Assembly (NCBI GenBank): GCA_048498555.1
Contig: JBEHXT010000001.1
Coordinates: 248,001-312,000, forward strand
Direction: 5' to 3'
Length of the DNA stretch: 64,000 bases
Source: Danxiaibacter sp048498555
Lineage (GTDB): Bacteria; Bacteroidota; Bacteroidia; Chitinophagales; Chitinophagaceae
Shown: piece by piece, positions 1 through 8,673 of the stretch
Position numbering within the stretch: position 1 is the stretch's first letter
Layout of the letters: every line of letters begins with the position of its first letter
Position numbers and translations under genes: made by a program
Notes under the pieces: generated by a model
Told to the model about the DNA's origin: nothing
The model's database searches: none
Seen by the model: the letters and a program-made list of their open reading frames with translations, nothing else

Positions 1-888
1 ATTGAAATCCACATCAAAGTGTTCGTGGCTACTCAAATGTTTTTTTGCCTCTTCTGCCCTCAGCCTCAATCCCTGCGCCAGTTGCTTGTTTACCCGAAGC
101 TCTTCGTGCGATATTCCGTATTGCTTAAGCCAGTAATTCACAATCGCACGGTCAAAATCATCGCCACCAAGGTAGGTGTTGCCGTTGGTGCTTAGGACTT
201 CAAATATCCCGCTGGTGATTTTCAGGATCGATATATCAAAAGTCCCTCCCCCAAGATCATATACAGCAATTGTTTTTTCTTCATCCTTATCCAGCCCAAG
301 CCCATATGCAAGGCTGGCTGCAGTAGGTTCATTAATGATGCGTAATACATCTAAGCCGGCAAGCTTACCAGCATCACGCGTGGCCTGCCTTTGCGCATCG
401 TTGAAATACGCCGGCACGGTGATTACCGCTTTCGTTACAGGTGTTTTAAGAATATGTTCGGCTCTTTGTTTCAGCTCTTTCAGAATAAGTGAAGACAGAT
501 CAATCGGAGAATAAAACTTATCTCCCACCTGCACTTTTACAAGCCTGTCAGTATCATCATCAATCACTTTATAAGTAAAGAAATCTGCATGCTCTTTTAC
601 ATCATTATAGCTTTTACCCATTAATCGTTTCGCGCTAAAAATGGTATTCTGCGGATCGGTCTCCAGAAAACTTTTTGCATCTTCTCCTACAACCGCATCT
701 CCAAGGTCATTAAAATGCACAACACTAGGCACAAGGCTGCTGGTATTGTGTTCTTTTAATGCACGGGGCTTTCTATCTTCCGGGTGTATAATAGCAACAA
801 GGCTATTTGTTGTGCCCAGATCAATGCCCACTATCATTTCGGCCTGTTGCAAACTACCCGTTGCTATATTGATACCAATCTTTGCCAT
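1..888 (-). CDS. hscA: Hsp70-family chaperone, HscA-like (Fe-S assembly), 3' part outside the window
   Basis: This ATP-dependent Hsp70 chaperone is read leftward from ATG at 888. The 296 codons present are open to the window edge, so only the nucleotide-binding domain is visible. Seen: the Hsp70 phosphate-1 motif GIDLGTTNS at residues 21-29, NEPTAASLAYG, and the phosphate-2 motif DLGGGTFD near residue 211. The short N-terminal lead before the first motif (about 20 residues) and the RLMGKS segment resemble HscA, the chaperone that releases Fe-S clusters from IscU, more than DnaK. No isc or suf genes lie in the window, so HscA over DnaK rests on sequence resemblance alone. The Hsp70 family is certain; the HscA subtype is likely. 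Confidence 0.82.
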   Translation of the reverse strand, partial: MAKIGINIATGSLQQAEMIVGIDLGTTNSLVAIIHPEDRKPRALKEHNTSSLVPSVVHFNDLGDAVVGEDAKSFLETDPQNTIFSAKRLMGKSYNDVKEHADFFTYKVIDDDTDRLVKVQVGDKFYSPIDLSSLILKELKQRAEHILKTPVTKAVITVPAYFNDAQRQATRDAGKLAGLDVLRIINEPTAASLAYGLGLDKDEEKTIAVYDLGGGTFDISILKITSGIFEVLSTNGNTYLGGDDFDRAIVNYWLKQYGISHEELRVNKQLAQGLRLRAEEAKKHLSSHEHFDVDFN

Positions 889-987
889 AATTATTCTCGT
901 TAAAAGCTCACAAAATTAAAATTATCCATCTACATCCTACTAACCCAATCGTGCCGTCGGTACGGGCACATCTAACATCGTACACGC

Positions 988-1365
988 TTACACTTCCACC
1001 ACTTCTGTCTTGCTCAGGTAATCGTGTAAAGTTTTCTCAAGGAAAGGAAAAAAGAAACAGTCGATTACAGTAAGCCGGACAAGCGACCTTAACAGCACTT
1101 GTAAGAAAGAAGGTTTGCCCCCGGTATTATTCACAACTTTAGAATATGACAACCATTTACCGGGCGTACGCTTGAAAATAGATTCAAAAAAAGTGTAATA
1201 AACAACCAGCGTTAAATCGAACCACGCATAATAAGGCATGAAAAAAGCTTTATAGTACATGGCATAAAACACGTTTACCCTGTATACTCCGTAGGCTAAT
1301 AAAGCAATAAGCACAGTATCCACCAAACAATTCAATACTCTGGTACCAATTCCAACTCTTTTCAT
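988..1365 (-). CDS. Small RDD-family membrane protein
   Basis: A 125-residue protein using the internal ATG at 1365; an in-frame ATG at 1404 would add 13 residues with no family character. Hydrophobic stretches near residues 12-32 and 45-70, the sequence FKRTPGKWLSYSKVV, and a third hydrophobic segment near the C-terminus match the short RDD membrane family (F-x-R-T-x-G-K/M motif region). RDD proteins are integral membrane proteins of mostly unknown role. It lies between hscA and tyrS, divergent from tyrS. A second, longer RDD protein is encoded at 29875-30663. Confidence 0.7.
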   Translation of the reverse strand: MKRVGIGTRVLNCLVDTVLIALLAYGVYRVNVFYAMYYKAFFMPYYAWFDLTLVVYYTFFESIFKRTPGKWLSYSKVVNNTGGKPSFLQVLLRSLVRLTVIDCFFFPFLEKTLHDYLSKTEVVEV

Positions 1366-1484
1366 GATGCAAAGTTTCTTAATACGAGGCGCAAAGGTAA
1401 GCAACGGAGATGCATTGTGGCCATACTAAACCAATTTCCTTAACAATGGTCCGGTGTTTTGCCGTTCTCCTTTGCAGTATTCCT

Positions 1485-1492
1485 TACTTTTG
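1485..1492 (+). promoter_or_regulatory. Candidate -7 promoter box upstream of tyrS
   Basis: TACTTTTG matches the Bacteroidota -7 consensus TAnnTTTG and ends 14 bases before the tyrS ATG. The nearest TTTG is 23 bases upstream, wider than the usual 19-21, so this is a partial match. Confidence 0.35.
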
Positions 1493-1506
1493 CGCAAATT
1501 TTTGCT

Positions 1507-2784
1507 ATGAACCTGGTAGATGAACTACGCTGGAGAGGCATGATACAGGATATTATGCCCGGAACTGAAGAACAACTGAACAAAGAAATGACGTCGGCAT
1601 ATATCGGCTTTGATCCTACTGCAGACAGTTTGCATATTGGAAGCCTGGTACCTATTTTACTACTTGTTCACCTTCAGCGCGCGGGGCATAAACCGTTTGC
1701 ACTTGTTGGCGGCGCCACGGGAATGATTGGCGACCCATCCATGAAAAGTGAAGAAAGAAACCTGTTGAGTGAGGAACAACTGCAAAAAAATGTAGCTGGC
1801 ATACATGGCCAATTGGTTAAATACCTGGATTTTGATGCATCTAAAGCCAATGCGGCCGTTATGGTGAACAACTATGACTGGTTCAAAACCATTTCTTTTA
1901 TTGATTTTCTGCGCGATACCGGCAAACACCTTACGGTTAACTACATGATGGCCAAGGATAGTGTGAAAAAAAGAATTGAGGGAGATACCGGCATCAGCTA
2001 TACAGAATTTGCGTACCAGCTAATGCAGGGTTATGATTTTTACTGGCTCTATCAGCACCACAATTGCAAATTGCAGATGGGCGGCAGCGACCAATGGGGA
2101 AACATTACAACAGGTACTGAGTTGATCCGCAGGAAAGCAGGCGGCGAAGCGTTTGCATTTACTTGTCCCCTTCTGACCAAAAGCGACGGTGGAAAATTCG
2201 GCAAGACAGAAAAAGGAAATGTATGGTTGGATCCCGTTCGCACAACGCCTTACCAGTTCTACCAGTTCTGGCTGAATGCAGCTGATGAAGACGCTAAAAA
2301 GTGGATTAAAATATTTACTTTCTTAACAAAAGAAGAAATAGACGCACTGGTGGCAGAGCACGATACCAATGCCGCAGCAAGGCTTTTGCAAAAAACGCTG
2401 GCGAAGGAAATCACCTGCTTTGTTCATGGCGAAGAAGAATACAATAAAGCCATTGAAACAACAGAAAAATTATTTGCCAACCAGAATGCACCAGCTGAAG
2501 GCCTGAGTGTTGAAGACCTTGAAGGGATGGAAGGCGTAATAAAATTTGATTTTGACGCTGCAAAAATCAATGCGGGTATTGATGTGATCAGTTTTCTTGC
2601 AGATACAGGTATTTTTCCCAGCAAAGGCGAAGCGCGTAAAATGTTACAGAACGGTGGCGTTAGCATTAACAGAAAAAAGGTAGAAGACCTTCAAACTGTT
2701 ATTTCTACAGATATGCTTTTGCATAATGCTTTCTTACTAATTCAGAAAGGCAAAAAAAACTATTACCTGGTTAAAATAGCCTAA
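1507..2784 (+). CDS. tyrS: Tyrosyl-tRNA synthetase
   Basis: A cytoplasmic class I aminoacyl-tRNA synthetase that charges tRNA-Tyr with tyrosine. The start at 1507 gives 425 residues beginning MNLVDELRWRG, the usual N-terminus and length for bacterial TyrRS; the longer frame from 1459 adds an unrelated hydrophobic tail. Seen: the HIGH-type motif DSLHIGS (His near residue 43), the tyrosine-binding segment QLMQGYDFYWLY and GGSDQWGN, the KMSKS-type loop KFGKTE near residue 230, and a C-terminal S4 RNA-binding domain (about residues 355-425). It stands alone, divergent from the small RDD gene. Confidence 0.97.
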   Translation: MNLVDELRWRGMIQDIMPGTEEQLNKEMTSAYIGFDPTADSLHIGSLVPILLLVHLQRAGHKPFALVGGATGMIGDPSMKSEERNLLSEEQLQKNVAGIHGQLVKYLDFDASKANAAVMVNNYDWFKTISFIDFLRDTGKHLTVNYMMAKDSVKKRIEGDTGISYTEFAYQLMQGYDFYWLYQHHNCKLQMGGSDQWGNITTGTELIRRKAGGEAFAFTCPLLTKSDGGKFGKTEKGNVWLDPVRTTPYQFYQFWLNAADEDAKKWIKIFTFLTKEEIDALVAEHDTNAAARLLQKTLAKEITCFVHGEEEYNKAIETTEKLFANQNAPAEGLSVEDLEGMEGVIKFDFDAAKINAGIDVISFLADTGIFPSKGEARKMLQNGGVSINRKKVEDLQTVISTDMLLHNAFLLIQKGKKNYYLVKIA

Positions 2785-2871
2785 CATTAATGTTGCCAAA
2801 TGTGCATAAAATAGTGCATAAAGCGTGCAAAACGATAGGCGAAAAAATTTGGATAAAGGCTTATAAATAAA

Positions 2872-2886
2872 GTACCTTAGAGGTAC
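2872..2886. other. Short palindrome in the tyrS-hydrolase gap
   Basis: GTACCT-N3-AGGTAC. The 246-base gap between tyrS and the hydrolase also holds GAGATGA (2891-2897) and TCATCTC (2933-2939), which could pair. There is no T-run, so a terminator is not supported; a regulatory or structural role is unknown. Confidence 0.25.
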
Positions 2887-3030
2887 AAACGAGATGAGAA
2901 ACATTTCTAAACAAAATGCCGATCATCTCACGAAAGCATCGGGGAGATTTGCAAAATTTAAGCAATTAAAAAAATGCAAATCACAATCCTTGATGCTTTT
3001 TTTATGTCCTTTTTTAGCTACCTTGATTAT

Positions 3031-3681
3031 ATGAATGTGTATTTTCTTTCTGGGTTAGGTGCGGATGAAAGGGCCTTTAGCTTTCTACAACTGGACTTTT
3101 GCAATCCCGTTTACATTCCCTGGATAAAACCTGTTATAAGTGGCGAGACGCTTGAATCATATGCGCAACGGATTAACGCGCTTATAAAAGAGCCTGACCC
3201 GGTTATTGTAGGGCTATCATTTGGAGGCATGCTCGCAACTGAAATAGCTTCAGTAAACCCGTCAGCAAAAGCCATCCTTATTTCCAGCGCCAAGCATCAT
3301 AAAGAAATTCCGCTCTATTTAAGAATGTGGCGGCGTTTCCCATTGTACCGGTTTGTTCCCGCTAAATTCGCGAAAGCGGTAAGCAAACCGCTTTGCAGGT
3401 TGTTTATGAATGCAAAATCGCGCAGGGAAATGATGGTGTTGAATAATTTGTTGAATGATGCAGATGTTGATTTCAACCTTTGGGCCGTTGATGCAGTACT
3501 GAACTGGAAAAACAACAGCGTGCCTTCAAACGTAACACACATACATGGTACAGGCGATAAGCTTCTGCCCTATTCTTACGTTAAAGCCGATTATACCATA
3601 CAGGGTGGCACACACCTTATGATCATGAATAATGCCCCGGAAATCTCTGGTTTGCTCCGCTCTATTATTCATAAAAGCTAA
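3031..3681 (+). CDS. Alpha/beta hydrolase
   Basis: A probable serine hydrolase of unknown substrate, 216 residues from the ATG at 3031 (MNVYFLSGLGADERAF). An in-frame ATG at 2974 would add 19 residues lying in AT-rich leader. Seen: the oxyanion-region SGLGADERAF at the N-terminus and a nucleophile elbow VGLSFGG with Ser63. A late acid-His arrangement is suggested by HGTGDKLLPYSY followed by GGTHLMIMN, where the His after GGT is the likely catalytic histidine. No signal peptide, so probably cytoplasmic. It sits upstream of a two-component system but with its own short gap; no functional link is evident. Confidence 0.8.
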   Translation: MNVYFLSGLGADERAFSFLQLDFCNPVYIPWIKPVISGETLESYAQRINALIKEPDPVIVGLSFGGMLATEIASVNPSAKAILISSAKHHKEIPLYLRMWRRFPLYRFVPAKFAKAVSKPLCRLFMNAKSRREMMVLNNLLNDADVDFNLWAVDAVLNWKNNSVPSNVTHIHGTGDKLLPYSYVKADYTIQGGTHLMIMNNAPEISGLLRSIIHKS

Positions 3682-3751
3682 TCTTTAGAATTCCTCCAAA
3701 ATTGCTTCTCATTTTTGCATGCAAAAATTTCCGGCAGTAAATTGAATTGGA

Positions 3752-4426
3752 ATGAAAATCCTGATCATTGAAGACGAACCCGAGCTCAGTAATAGTATTT
3801 GTACCTATTTGAATAGTGAAAAGTTTGTTTGTGAAACCGCGAGCAATTTTAACGAAGCGATGGAGAAAACATCGATTTATGAATATGCCTGCATAGTCCT
3901 TGACATTGGGCTTCCGGGCGGCAACGGCATGGACATCCTGAAAGAGCTTAAGGCCAACAACAAACCTGAAGGTGTATTGATTATTTCGGCGAGAAATTCT
4001 CTTGACGATAAAGTTAACGGGCTGATATCCGGCGCTGATGACTACCTTACAAAACCTTTTCATCTTCCTGAATTGATGGCAAGGATAACAGCGATCATCA
4101 GGCGTAAATCTTTCGATGGCAGAAATTCTGTACAGGTTGATAATATTTTACTTGACCTTTTAGGAAAGACTGTTAAAGTAGATGGTGTTTTATTAGAACT
4201 GACCCAGAAAGAGTACGACCTGTTGCTTTATTTTATCAGCAACAAAAACAAGGTGATCAGTAAAAATGCCATCGCCGAACACTTGTGGGGAGATAATATG
4301 GACCTTGCGGATAATTACGATTTTATTTATACGCATATTAAAAACCTTAGAAAAAAGCTTGTTACAGCTGGCAGTGTGGACAGGATTAAAAGCATTTACG
4401 GCGTAGGGTATAAGTTCAGTGTTTAA
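3752..4426 (+). CDS. OmpR/PhoB-family response regulator
   Basis: A DNA-binding response regulator of 224 residues. The receiver domain (about 1-115) has the acidic pair EDE at 7-9, the phospho-acceptor Asp51 in VLDIGLPGG, and Lys101 in YLTKPF. The C-terminal winged helix (about 127-222) has the typical LTQKEYDLLLYF and IYTHIKNLRKKL segments. It is followed by a histidine kinase and a TonB receptor on the same strand, so the receptor is a plausible target. The 173-base gap before the kinase is filled with repeat words, unusual inside a regulator-kinase operon. Confidence 0.95.
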   Translation: MKILIIEDEPELSNSICTYLNSEKFVCETASNFNEAMEKTSIYEYACIVLDIGLPGGNGMDILKELKANNKPEGVLIISARNSLDDKVNGLISGADDYLTKPFHLPELMARITAIIRRKSFDGRNSVQVDNILLDLLGKTVKVDGVLLELTQKEYDLLLYFISNKNKVISKNAIAEHLWGDNMDLADNYDFIYTHIKNLRKKLVTAGSVDRIKSIYGVGYKFSV

Positions 4427-4481
4427 AACAAGGGGAACCACGGAGACAAGGACGGCGCAATCGAACCACGACGATTTTTTC

Positions 4482-4595
4482 GCCACAAAGTCACAAAGGC
4501 GCGAAGAAGCACAAAGGAATTAGCTTTGGGCTTTCAGCTTTAAGCTGAATCAAAAAACGTATAACTTATAACGTATTACTTACAACGTATAACTT
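4482..4595. repeat. Intergenic repeat words (CACAAAG type and ACGTATAACTT type)
   Basis: 4482-4518 carries a degenerate array of CACAAAG/GCGCGAAG words. Its reverse complement recurs at 33107-33141 (CCTTTGTGCTTCTTTGAGCC). 4557-4595 carries staggered copies of the word ACGTATAACTTA, with relatives at 29822-29855 and, inverted, at 32932-32965. Between them is GGCTTTCAGCTTTAAGCTGAA, itself word-like. No coding potential is seen. Confidence 0.6.
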
Positions 4596-4599
4596 AACA

Positions 4600-5850
4600 G
4601 TGAAGCTATTTGCAAAATATAACCGCATTAACCTCGGAATAACAATCGGCATTTTTATATTGTCGAGTATTGCGTTTTCTTACTTGTTGTATTATGTTTT
4701 GTTAAACAGCGTTGATAACAGCCTTATAATAGAACAACGAGAGGTTGAAGATCATATCGCCAAGTATAGCAAGCTGCCCGACCCTATGCAGCTAATTGAT
4801 CAAACCTCAGCTTTTGCACCGATTGATGGACCCTTGCACAAAAGGGTATTCACCGATGTAAAAATGAACGATAGCTATCATGATTCACAAAATGCGAGGC
4901 TTCTTACATTTTCAGTTCACGTTAACAATCAATTTTACCGTGTTGAAATTGTAAAGTCATTGGAAGAAACAGAAGACCTTGTAAGATCAATTATTATTAT
5001 TACGTTGTCCACGATATTATTGATTTTGATTGCTACATTGGTTATTAATCGCATTGTTCTTCGGAGGCTTTGGCAACCGTTTTACAATACATTGTCCGTA
5101 TTGAAAAAGTTTAAGCTCGGCCAACGTAACAGCCTGCACTTCGAGCCGCTTAATATCGACGAGTTTGCATTTATGAATCAAACGCTTAAAGAGGTCACTG
5201 ATAACGCCGACAAGGAATATACTTTATTAAAGGAGTTTACTGAAAACGCTTCACACGAATTGCAAACCCCTCTTGCCATTATAAGAACAAAACTCGACCT
5301 GTTGATACAGGATGAAGCACTTAAAGAGCATCACCTGAAACATTTGCAAGGCGCTTATGATGCTGTGCAAAAGATGAGTAAGCTAAACCAGTCTTTATTA
5401 TTGTTGACCAAAATAGAGAACAATCAATTTAATGCTACTGAAGATATTAGCCTGAGGGATTTTCTGCATAATAAGGTAGATTCCATGAACGAATTGTTTG
5501 GTGACAAACATTTAAAAGTTACAAAAAAGCTAGCCGGCGCATTTATTTCTATCAACCCTGCTCTGTGTGAAATATTGTTTAATAATCTTTTGGCCAATAC
5601 CATCAAACACAATCACGAGAATGGGTCCGTCTTAATAGATCTTTCAGACAGCAAATGCACCATCGGCAATTCAGGCATTAGCAAACCGTTGGATACTATC
5701 CGCGTATTTAGCCGTTTTTATACATCGCAATTCAATACTGATCATCACGGCCTGGGACTGGCCATCATTAAACAAATATGCGACGTTTCAAATATTTCCA
5801 TAGCATACCGTTACAATCAGGGCTTTCATTCTTTTGAACTTTCCTGGTAA
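4600..5850 (+). CDS. Sensor histidine kinase
   Basis: A membrane histidine kinase of 416 residues, probable partner of the upstream regulator. It starts with GTG at 4600, directly after the repeat array; no in-frame ATG lies upstream that keeps the membrane segment at the N-terminus. Two transmembrane segments (about 10-35 and 128-150) bracket a roughly 90-residue sensor region. A HAMP-like linker precedes the H-box ASHELQTPLA with His219, the N-box NNLLANTIKHN and the G-box HHGLGLAI. The signal sensed is unknown; the TonB receptor that follows within 53 bases suggests control of uptake of a metal chelate or other nutrient. Confidence 0.93.
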   Translation: MKLFAKYNRINLGITIGIFILSSIAFSYLLYYVLLNSVDNSLIIEQREVEDHIAKYSKLPDPMQLIDQTSAFAPIDGPLHKRVFTDVKMNDSYHDSQNARLLTFSVHVNNQFYRVEIVKSLEETEDLVRSIIIITLSTILLILIATLVINRIVLRRLWQPFYNTLSVLKKFKLGQRNSLHFEPLNIDEFAFMNQTLKEVTDNADKEYTLLKEFTENASHELQTPLAIIRTKLDLLIQDEALKEHHLKHLQGAYDAVQKMSKLNQSLLLLTKIENNQFNATEDISLRDFLHNKVDSMNELFGDKHLKVTKKLAGAFISINPALCEILFNNLLANTIKHNHENGSVLIDLSDSKCTIGNSGISKPLDTIRVFSRFYTSQFNTDHHGLGLAIIKQICDVSNISIAYRYNQGFHSFELSW

Positions 5851-5903
5851 AATCCTGCTCCAATTTTTCAACAGAATCAATTTATTTTTTTGCAAAAAAA
5901 GAA

Positions 5904-8081
5904 ATGATGAAAGCGATATTGTTTGTAGTTCTTTTGTTTTCTTTTAGTTTTCTTTCAGCTCAGGAAGTATTTAAGGCTGTTATAAAAGACAAGGCAAATG
6001 ACGCGCCTTTAGCAAATGTTTCGGTTACTTCATCACAGGGCGTACGTTATCATGGCATTTCCGATACTTCAGGTAATGTACATATAAACCTTCCCGCTGG
6101 TTCCTATACATTCCAATTTAAATATACAGGGTACAAGCCCGCAAATATTACGGTTACCATTCCGGATACAAACACACATGCCATCCTTATGGAAACGGAT
6201 GAAAATGCGTTAAGCGATGTTGTTGTGGTTTCTTCAACAAGAAACAACGATCATATGGAAAACACCACGATGAAAGTGGAAGTACTCGGACAGGAAGAAA
6301 TGAATGAAGAAAGTACTTTAAAGCCGGGCAATGTTGCAAGCATATTAGGTGATGTAAGTGGCATACAAATTCAGCAATCTTCGGCAGTTACGGGCAATGC
6401 TAACGTGAGAATACAAGGGCTTGACGGAAAATATACACAGCTGTTAAAGGACGGCATGCCGTTATACGACGGCTATTCAGGCGGATTTGGGATCCTTTCC
6501 ATTTTACCACTCGATCTTAAACAAATAGAACTAATTAAAGGGTCTGCATCAACTTTATATGGCGGCGGCGCCATTGGCGGCCTGATTAACTTTATTTCGA
6601 AAAAGCCAACCTATTTACCGGATGCATCGTTCGTTGTTAATCAAACAACACTAAAAGAAACCAACTTAAATGGGTACTACGCTCAACGATGGAAAAAAGT
6701 TGGCTTTACCATGTTTGCTGGCCAGACATTTCAAAAAGAAGTTGATGTGGACAAGGACGGTCTTTCTGATGTGCCTAACATTAAAAGCACGTTGATTCAT
6801 CCAACACTGTTTATTTATCCGTCATCCAAAAGCTCGATTGAAATAGGCTGGTCCGGTAGTTTTGAAAACCGCATTGGCGGCGATATGACTGCTATTAAAA
6901 ATACTTCAGATACGGCACACCCTTATTTTGACAAGAATAAAATAAACCGAAATACGTTTATCCTGATTGCAGAAAACAGGTTTAACAACAGAATAACCGC
7001 TACTTTAAAAAGTAGCGTAAGCATGTTCAACAGGGATGAAACTACCAACACATATATTTTTAATGGCGGCCAGATAAACAATTATAATGAACTGTCAGTT
7101 AATGCGGGCTTGGATAAACACAGCATTGCCGGTGGCATTAACCTTACCTATAGCCGCTTCTCCCCCGATGCGGCAACACCTGCGCCCGTGGGCTCATTCA
7201 GCAATACAACTGCAGGCATATTTATACAGGACACCTGGCAGATCTTTGCCAAAACAAAGCTTGAAGGTGGATTACGTAGCGATCACCACTATACTTACGG
7301 AAATTTTTTATTACCAAGGCTGGCAATCTTCCAGCGTTTTAACGATACATGGGGCGCAAGGGCCGGCTTCGGCATGGGATACGTAACTCCTAATCCTTTG
7401 GCTCCGCAAATAAAAGACTACGGCATTTACGACATAACGCCTTTAAACCCGGATGTAACGGCAGAACGTTCTTATGGCTATAACGTAGAGCTAAATTATA
7501 AAAAAGATTTTGGGGGGGATAAAACGTTGTTTATTAACCAGGCATTCTTCTTAACGCAAATAAACAATCCAATAGTAGCGGATGAAGACATAGCTGGAAA
7601 AGTAAGTTTTTCAAATGAATCAAAATCCGTTGTTACAAAAGGTTCTGATACCTATATCCAGCTAAAAATACCTGACTGGGAATTTTATCTTGGTTACACT
7701 TATACCGTCGCCGAAAGAAAATATCTTGCCCAGAACCAGTTTATGCCTTTAACGCCGCGCAACCGGGCTGCCGCAACAGTTGTTTACGAACAGGAAGGCA
7801 AGTGGAGGTTTGGGTTAGAAGGATCGTATACGGGAAAGCAGTACAGGGATGGTGACAGCAATACGCCGGGATATGCATTTATCGCTGTTATGATTGAACG
7901 GAAATTCGGGCCTAAGCTGAGCCTGGTATTGAACTGTGAAAATTTACTGGATGAGCGCCAGAGTCGGTACGAATCACTTTTTACTGGCAGTATAAAAAAT
8001 CCTGATTACAAGCCATTGTGGGCGCCGATAGACGGGCGCGTTGTAAACATGGCGTTGCGATTTACGCCTTTTGCAAAATAA
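5904..8081 (+). CDS. TonB-dependent outer-membrane receptor with carboxypeptidase-regulatory domain
   Basis: An outer-membrane active transporter of 725 residues. It has a signal peptide (about 1-19, ending SAQ), a carboxypeptidase-regulatory-like beta-sandwich (about 20-105, with YKPANITVTIP), a plug domain (about 115-225, with NVRIQGLDGKYTQLLKDG and IELIKGSASTLYGGGAIGG), and a beta-barrel whose last strand ends NMALRFTPF. There is no SusD partner downstream, so a siderophore, heme, vitamin or metal-type receptor is more likely than a SusC glycan porin. The 53-base gap to the kinase gene suggests it belongs to the same transcription unit. The exact substrate cannot be told. Confidence 0.92.
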   Translation: MMKAILFVVLLFSFSFLSAQEVFKAVIKDKANDAPLANVSVTSSQGVRYHGISDTSGNVHINLPAGSYTFQFKYTGYKPANITVTIPDTNTHAILMETDENALSDVVVVSSTRNNDHMENTTMKVEVLGQEEMNEESTLKPGNVASILGDVSGIQIQQSSAVTGNANVRIQGLDGKYTQLLKDGMPLYDGYSGGFGILSILPLDLKQIELIKGSASTLYGGGAIGGLINFISKKPTYLPDASFVVNQTTLKETNLNGYYAQRWKKVGFTMFAGQTFQKEVDVDKDGLSDVPNIKSTLIHPTLFIYPSSKSSIEIGWSGSFENRIGGDMTAIKNTSDTAHPYFDKNKINRNTFILIAENRFNNRITATLKSSVSMFNRDETTNTYIFNGGQINNYNELSVNAGLDKHSIAGGINLTYSRFSPDAATPAPVGSFSNTTAGIFIQDTWQIFAKTKLEGGLRSDHHYTYGNFLLPRLAIFQRFNDTWGARAGFGMGYVTPNPLAPQIKDYGIYDITPLNPDVTAERSYGYNVELNYKKDFGGDKTLFINQAFFLTQINNPIVADEDIAGKVSFSNESKSVVTKGSDTYIQLKIPDWEFYLGYTYTVAERKYLAQNQFMPLTPRNRAAATVVYEQEGKWRFGLEGSYTGKQYRDGDSNTPGYAFIAVMIERKFGPKLSLVLNCENLLDERQSRYESLFTGSIKNPDYKPLWAPIDGRVVNMALRFTPFAK

Positions 8082-8151
8082 CCATTGCATTTATATGACG
8101 GGCTATAGAAGCTCGTTGCCCCTTCATAAACATTCCCCAGTGAAAAACCAT

Positions 8152-8175
8152 GGCCGGTGTTCTTTTACATCGGCC
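8152..8175 (+). terminator. Rho-independent terminator after the TonB receptor
   Basis: Stem GGCCGGTGT (8152-8160), loop TCTTTT, stem ACATCGGCC (8167-8175) with one wobble pair, followed by the T-rich tail TTCTTATTTATT. Confidence 0.6.
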
Positions 8176-8198
8176 TTCTTATTTATTGTACAACGGCA

Positions 8199-8411
8199 AT
8201 GAAAAATAAGCGGCAGATGCGTTCATCCAAGCAAAAGAATGCCTCTACAGCGCCTGCTACAACTAAACCGAGCCGCGGAAGATTTAAAGTTGAAGGCGAC
8301 AAGTTATACATTACCTCAACTATTGATGAATCAGGAACAAAAGATGTGCAGGGTTTGCATTTTTATTCAAGCACGAAGGCTCATACGGTTATGATTCTTC
8401 AAAAGCAATAG
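8199..8411 (+). CDS. Small basic protein of unknown function
   Basis: A 70-residue frame from ATG 8199, beginning MKNKRQMRSSKQKN. The first 30 residues are rich in Lys, Arg, Ser, Thr and Ala. The rest (FKVEGDKLYITSTIDESGTK, then VQGLHFYSSTKAHTVMILQ) alternates polar and hydrophobic residues and could form a small beta-sheet. I do not recognise a family. It starts just after a probable terminator, so it would need its own promoter. A longer reading from GTG 8157 would start inside that terminator and is not favoured. It may not be a gene. Confidence 0.4.
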   Translation: MKNKRQMRSSKQKNASTAPATTKPSRGRFKVEGDKLYITSTIDESGTKDVQGLHFYSSTKAHTVMILQKQ

Positions 8412-8614
8412 GCTTTCCCGTTTTTGGTCTATCGGATAGCCAGGCGCGTAAGCACAGCTACAACCTCTTAGTTTTACTAACTAAAATGGTCGGCTGTTTT
8501 ATATTCGCCCGAACTGTATTGTTATTACGCCATCTCAAATCCACTCTCACTTATCGCCAGCACCAACGAAACGCGTTTCTTTATTTTATTTCGTTTTCCG
8601 TTCAAAAAAAGCTA

Positions 8615-8645
8615 TTTGAATAATTCATTTTTGTTTGTAGATTTG
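8615..8645 (+). promoter_or_regulatory. Full Bacteroidota-type promoter of the SPFH-Arc operon
   Basis: TTTG at 8615-8618, a 19-base spacer, and TAGATTTG at 8638-8645 match the -33 TTTG / -7 TAnnTTTG consensus of the Bacteroidota primary sigma factor. Predicted transcription begins near 8650, about 24 bases before the ATG. Confidence 0.65.
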
Positions 8646-8664
8646 ATATCATAATGATATCAAA
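8642..8664. promoter_or_regulatory. Operator-like double palindrome overlapping the SPFH promoter
   Basis: TTTGATATC-N5-GATATCAAA is a perfect 9-base inverted repeat. It contains two copies of the self-palindromic TGATATCA (8644-8651 and 8655-8662) spaced 11 bases apart, one helical turn. It overlaps the -7 box and the predicted start site, where a repressor would block transcription. The operon encodes a small Arc-type DNA-binding protein, the obvious candidate ligand (inference). Confidence 0.65.
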
Positions 8665-8673
8665 ACAAATATT

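Noticed and set aside
2974..3030. Upstream ATG for the alpha/beta hydrolase
   Set aside because: The added 19 residues are unrelated to the family; ATG 3031 matches the usual N-terminus.
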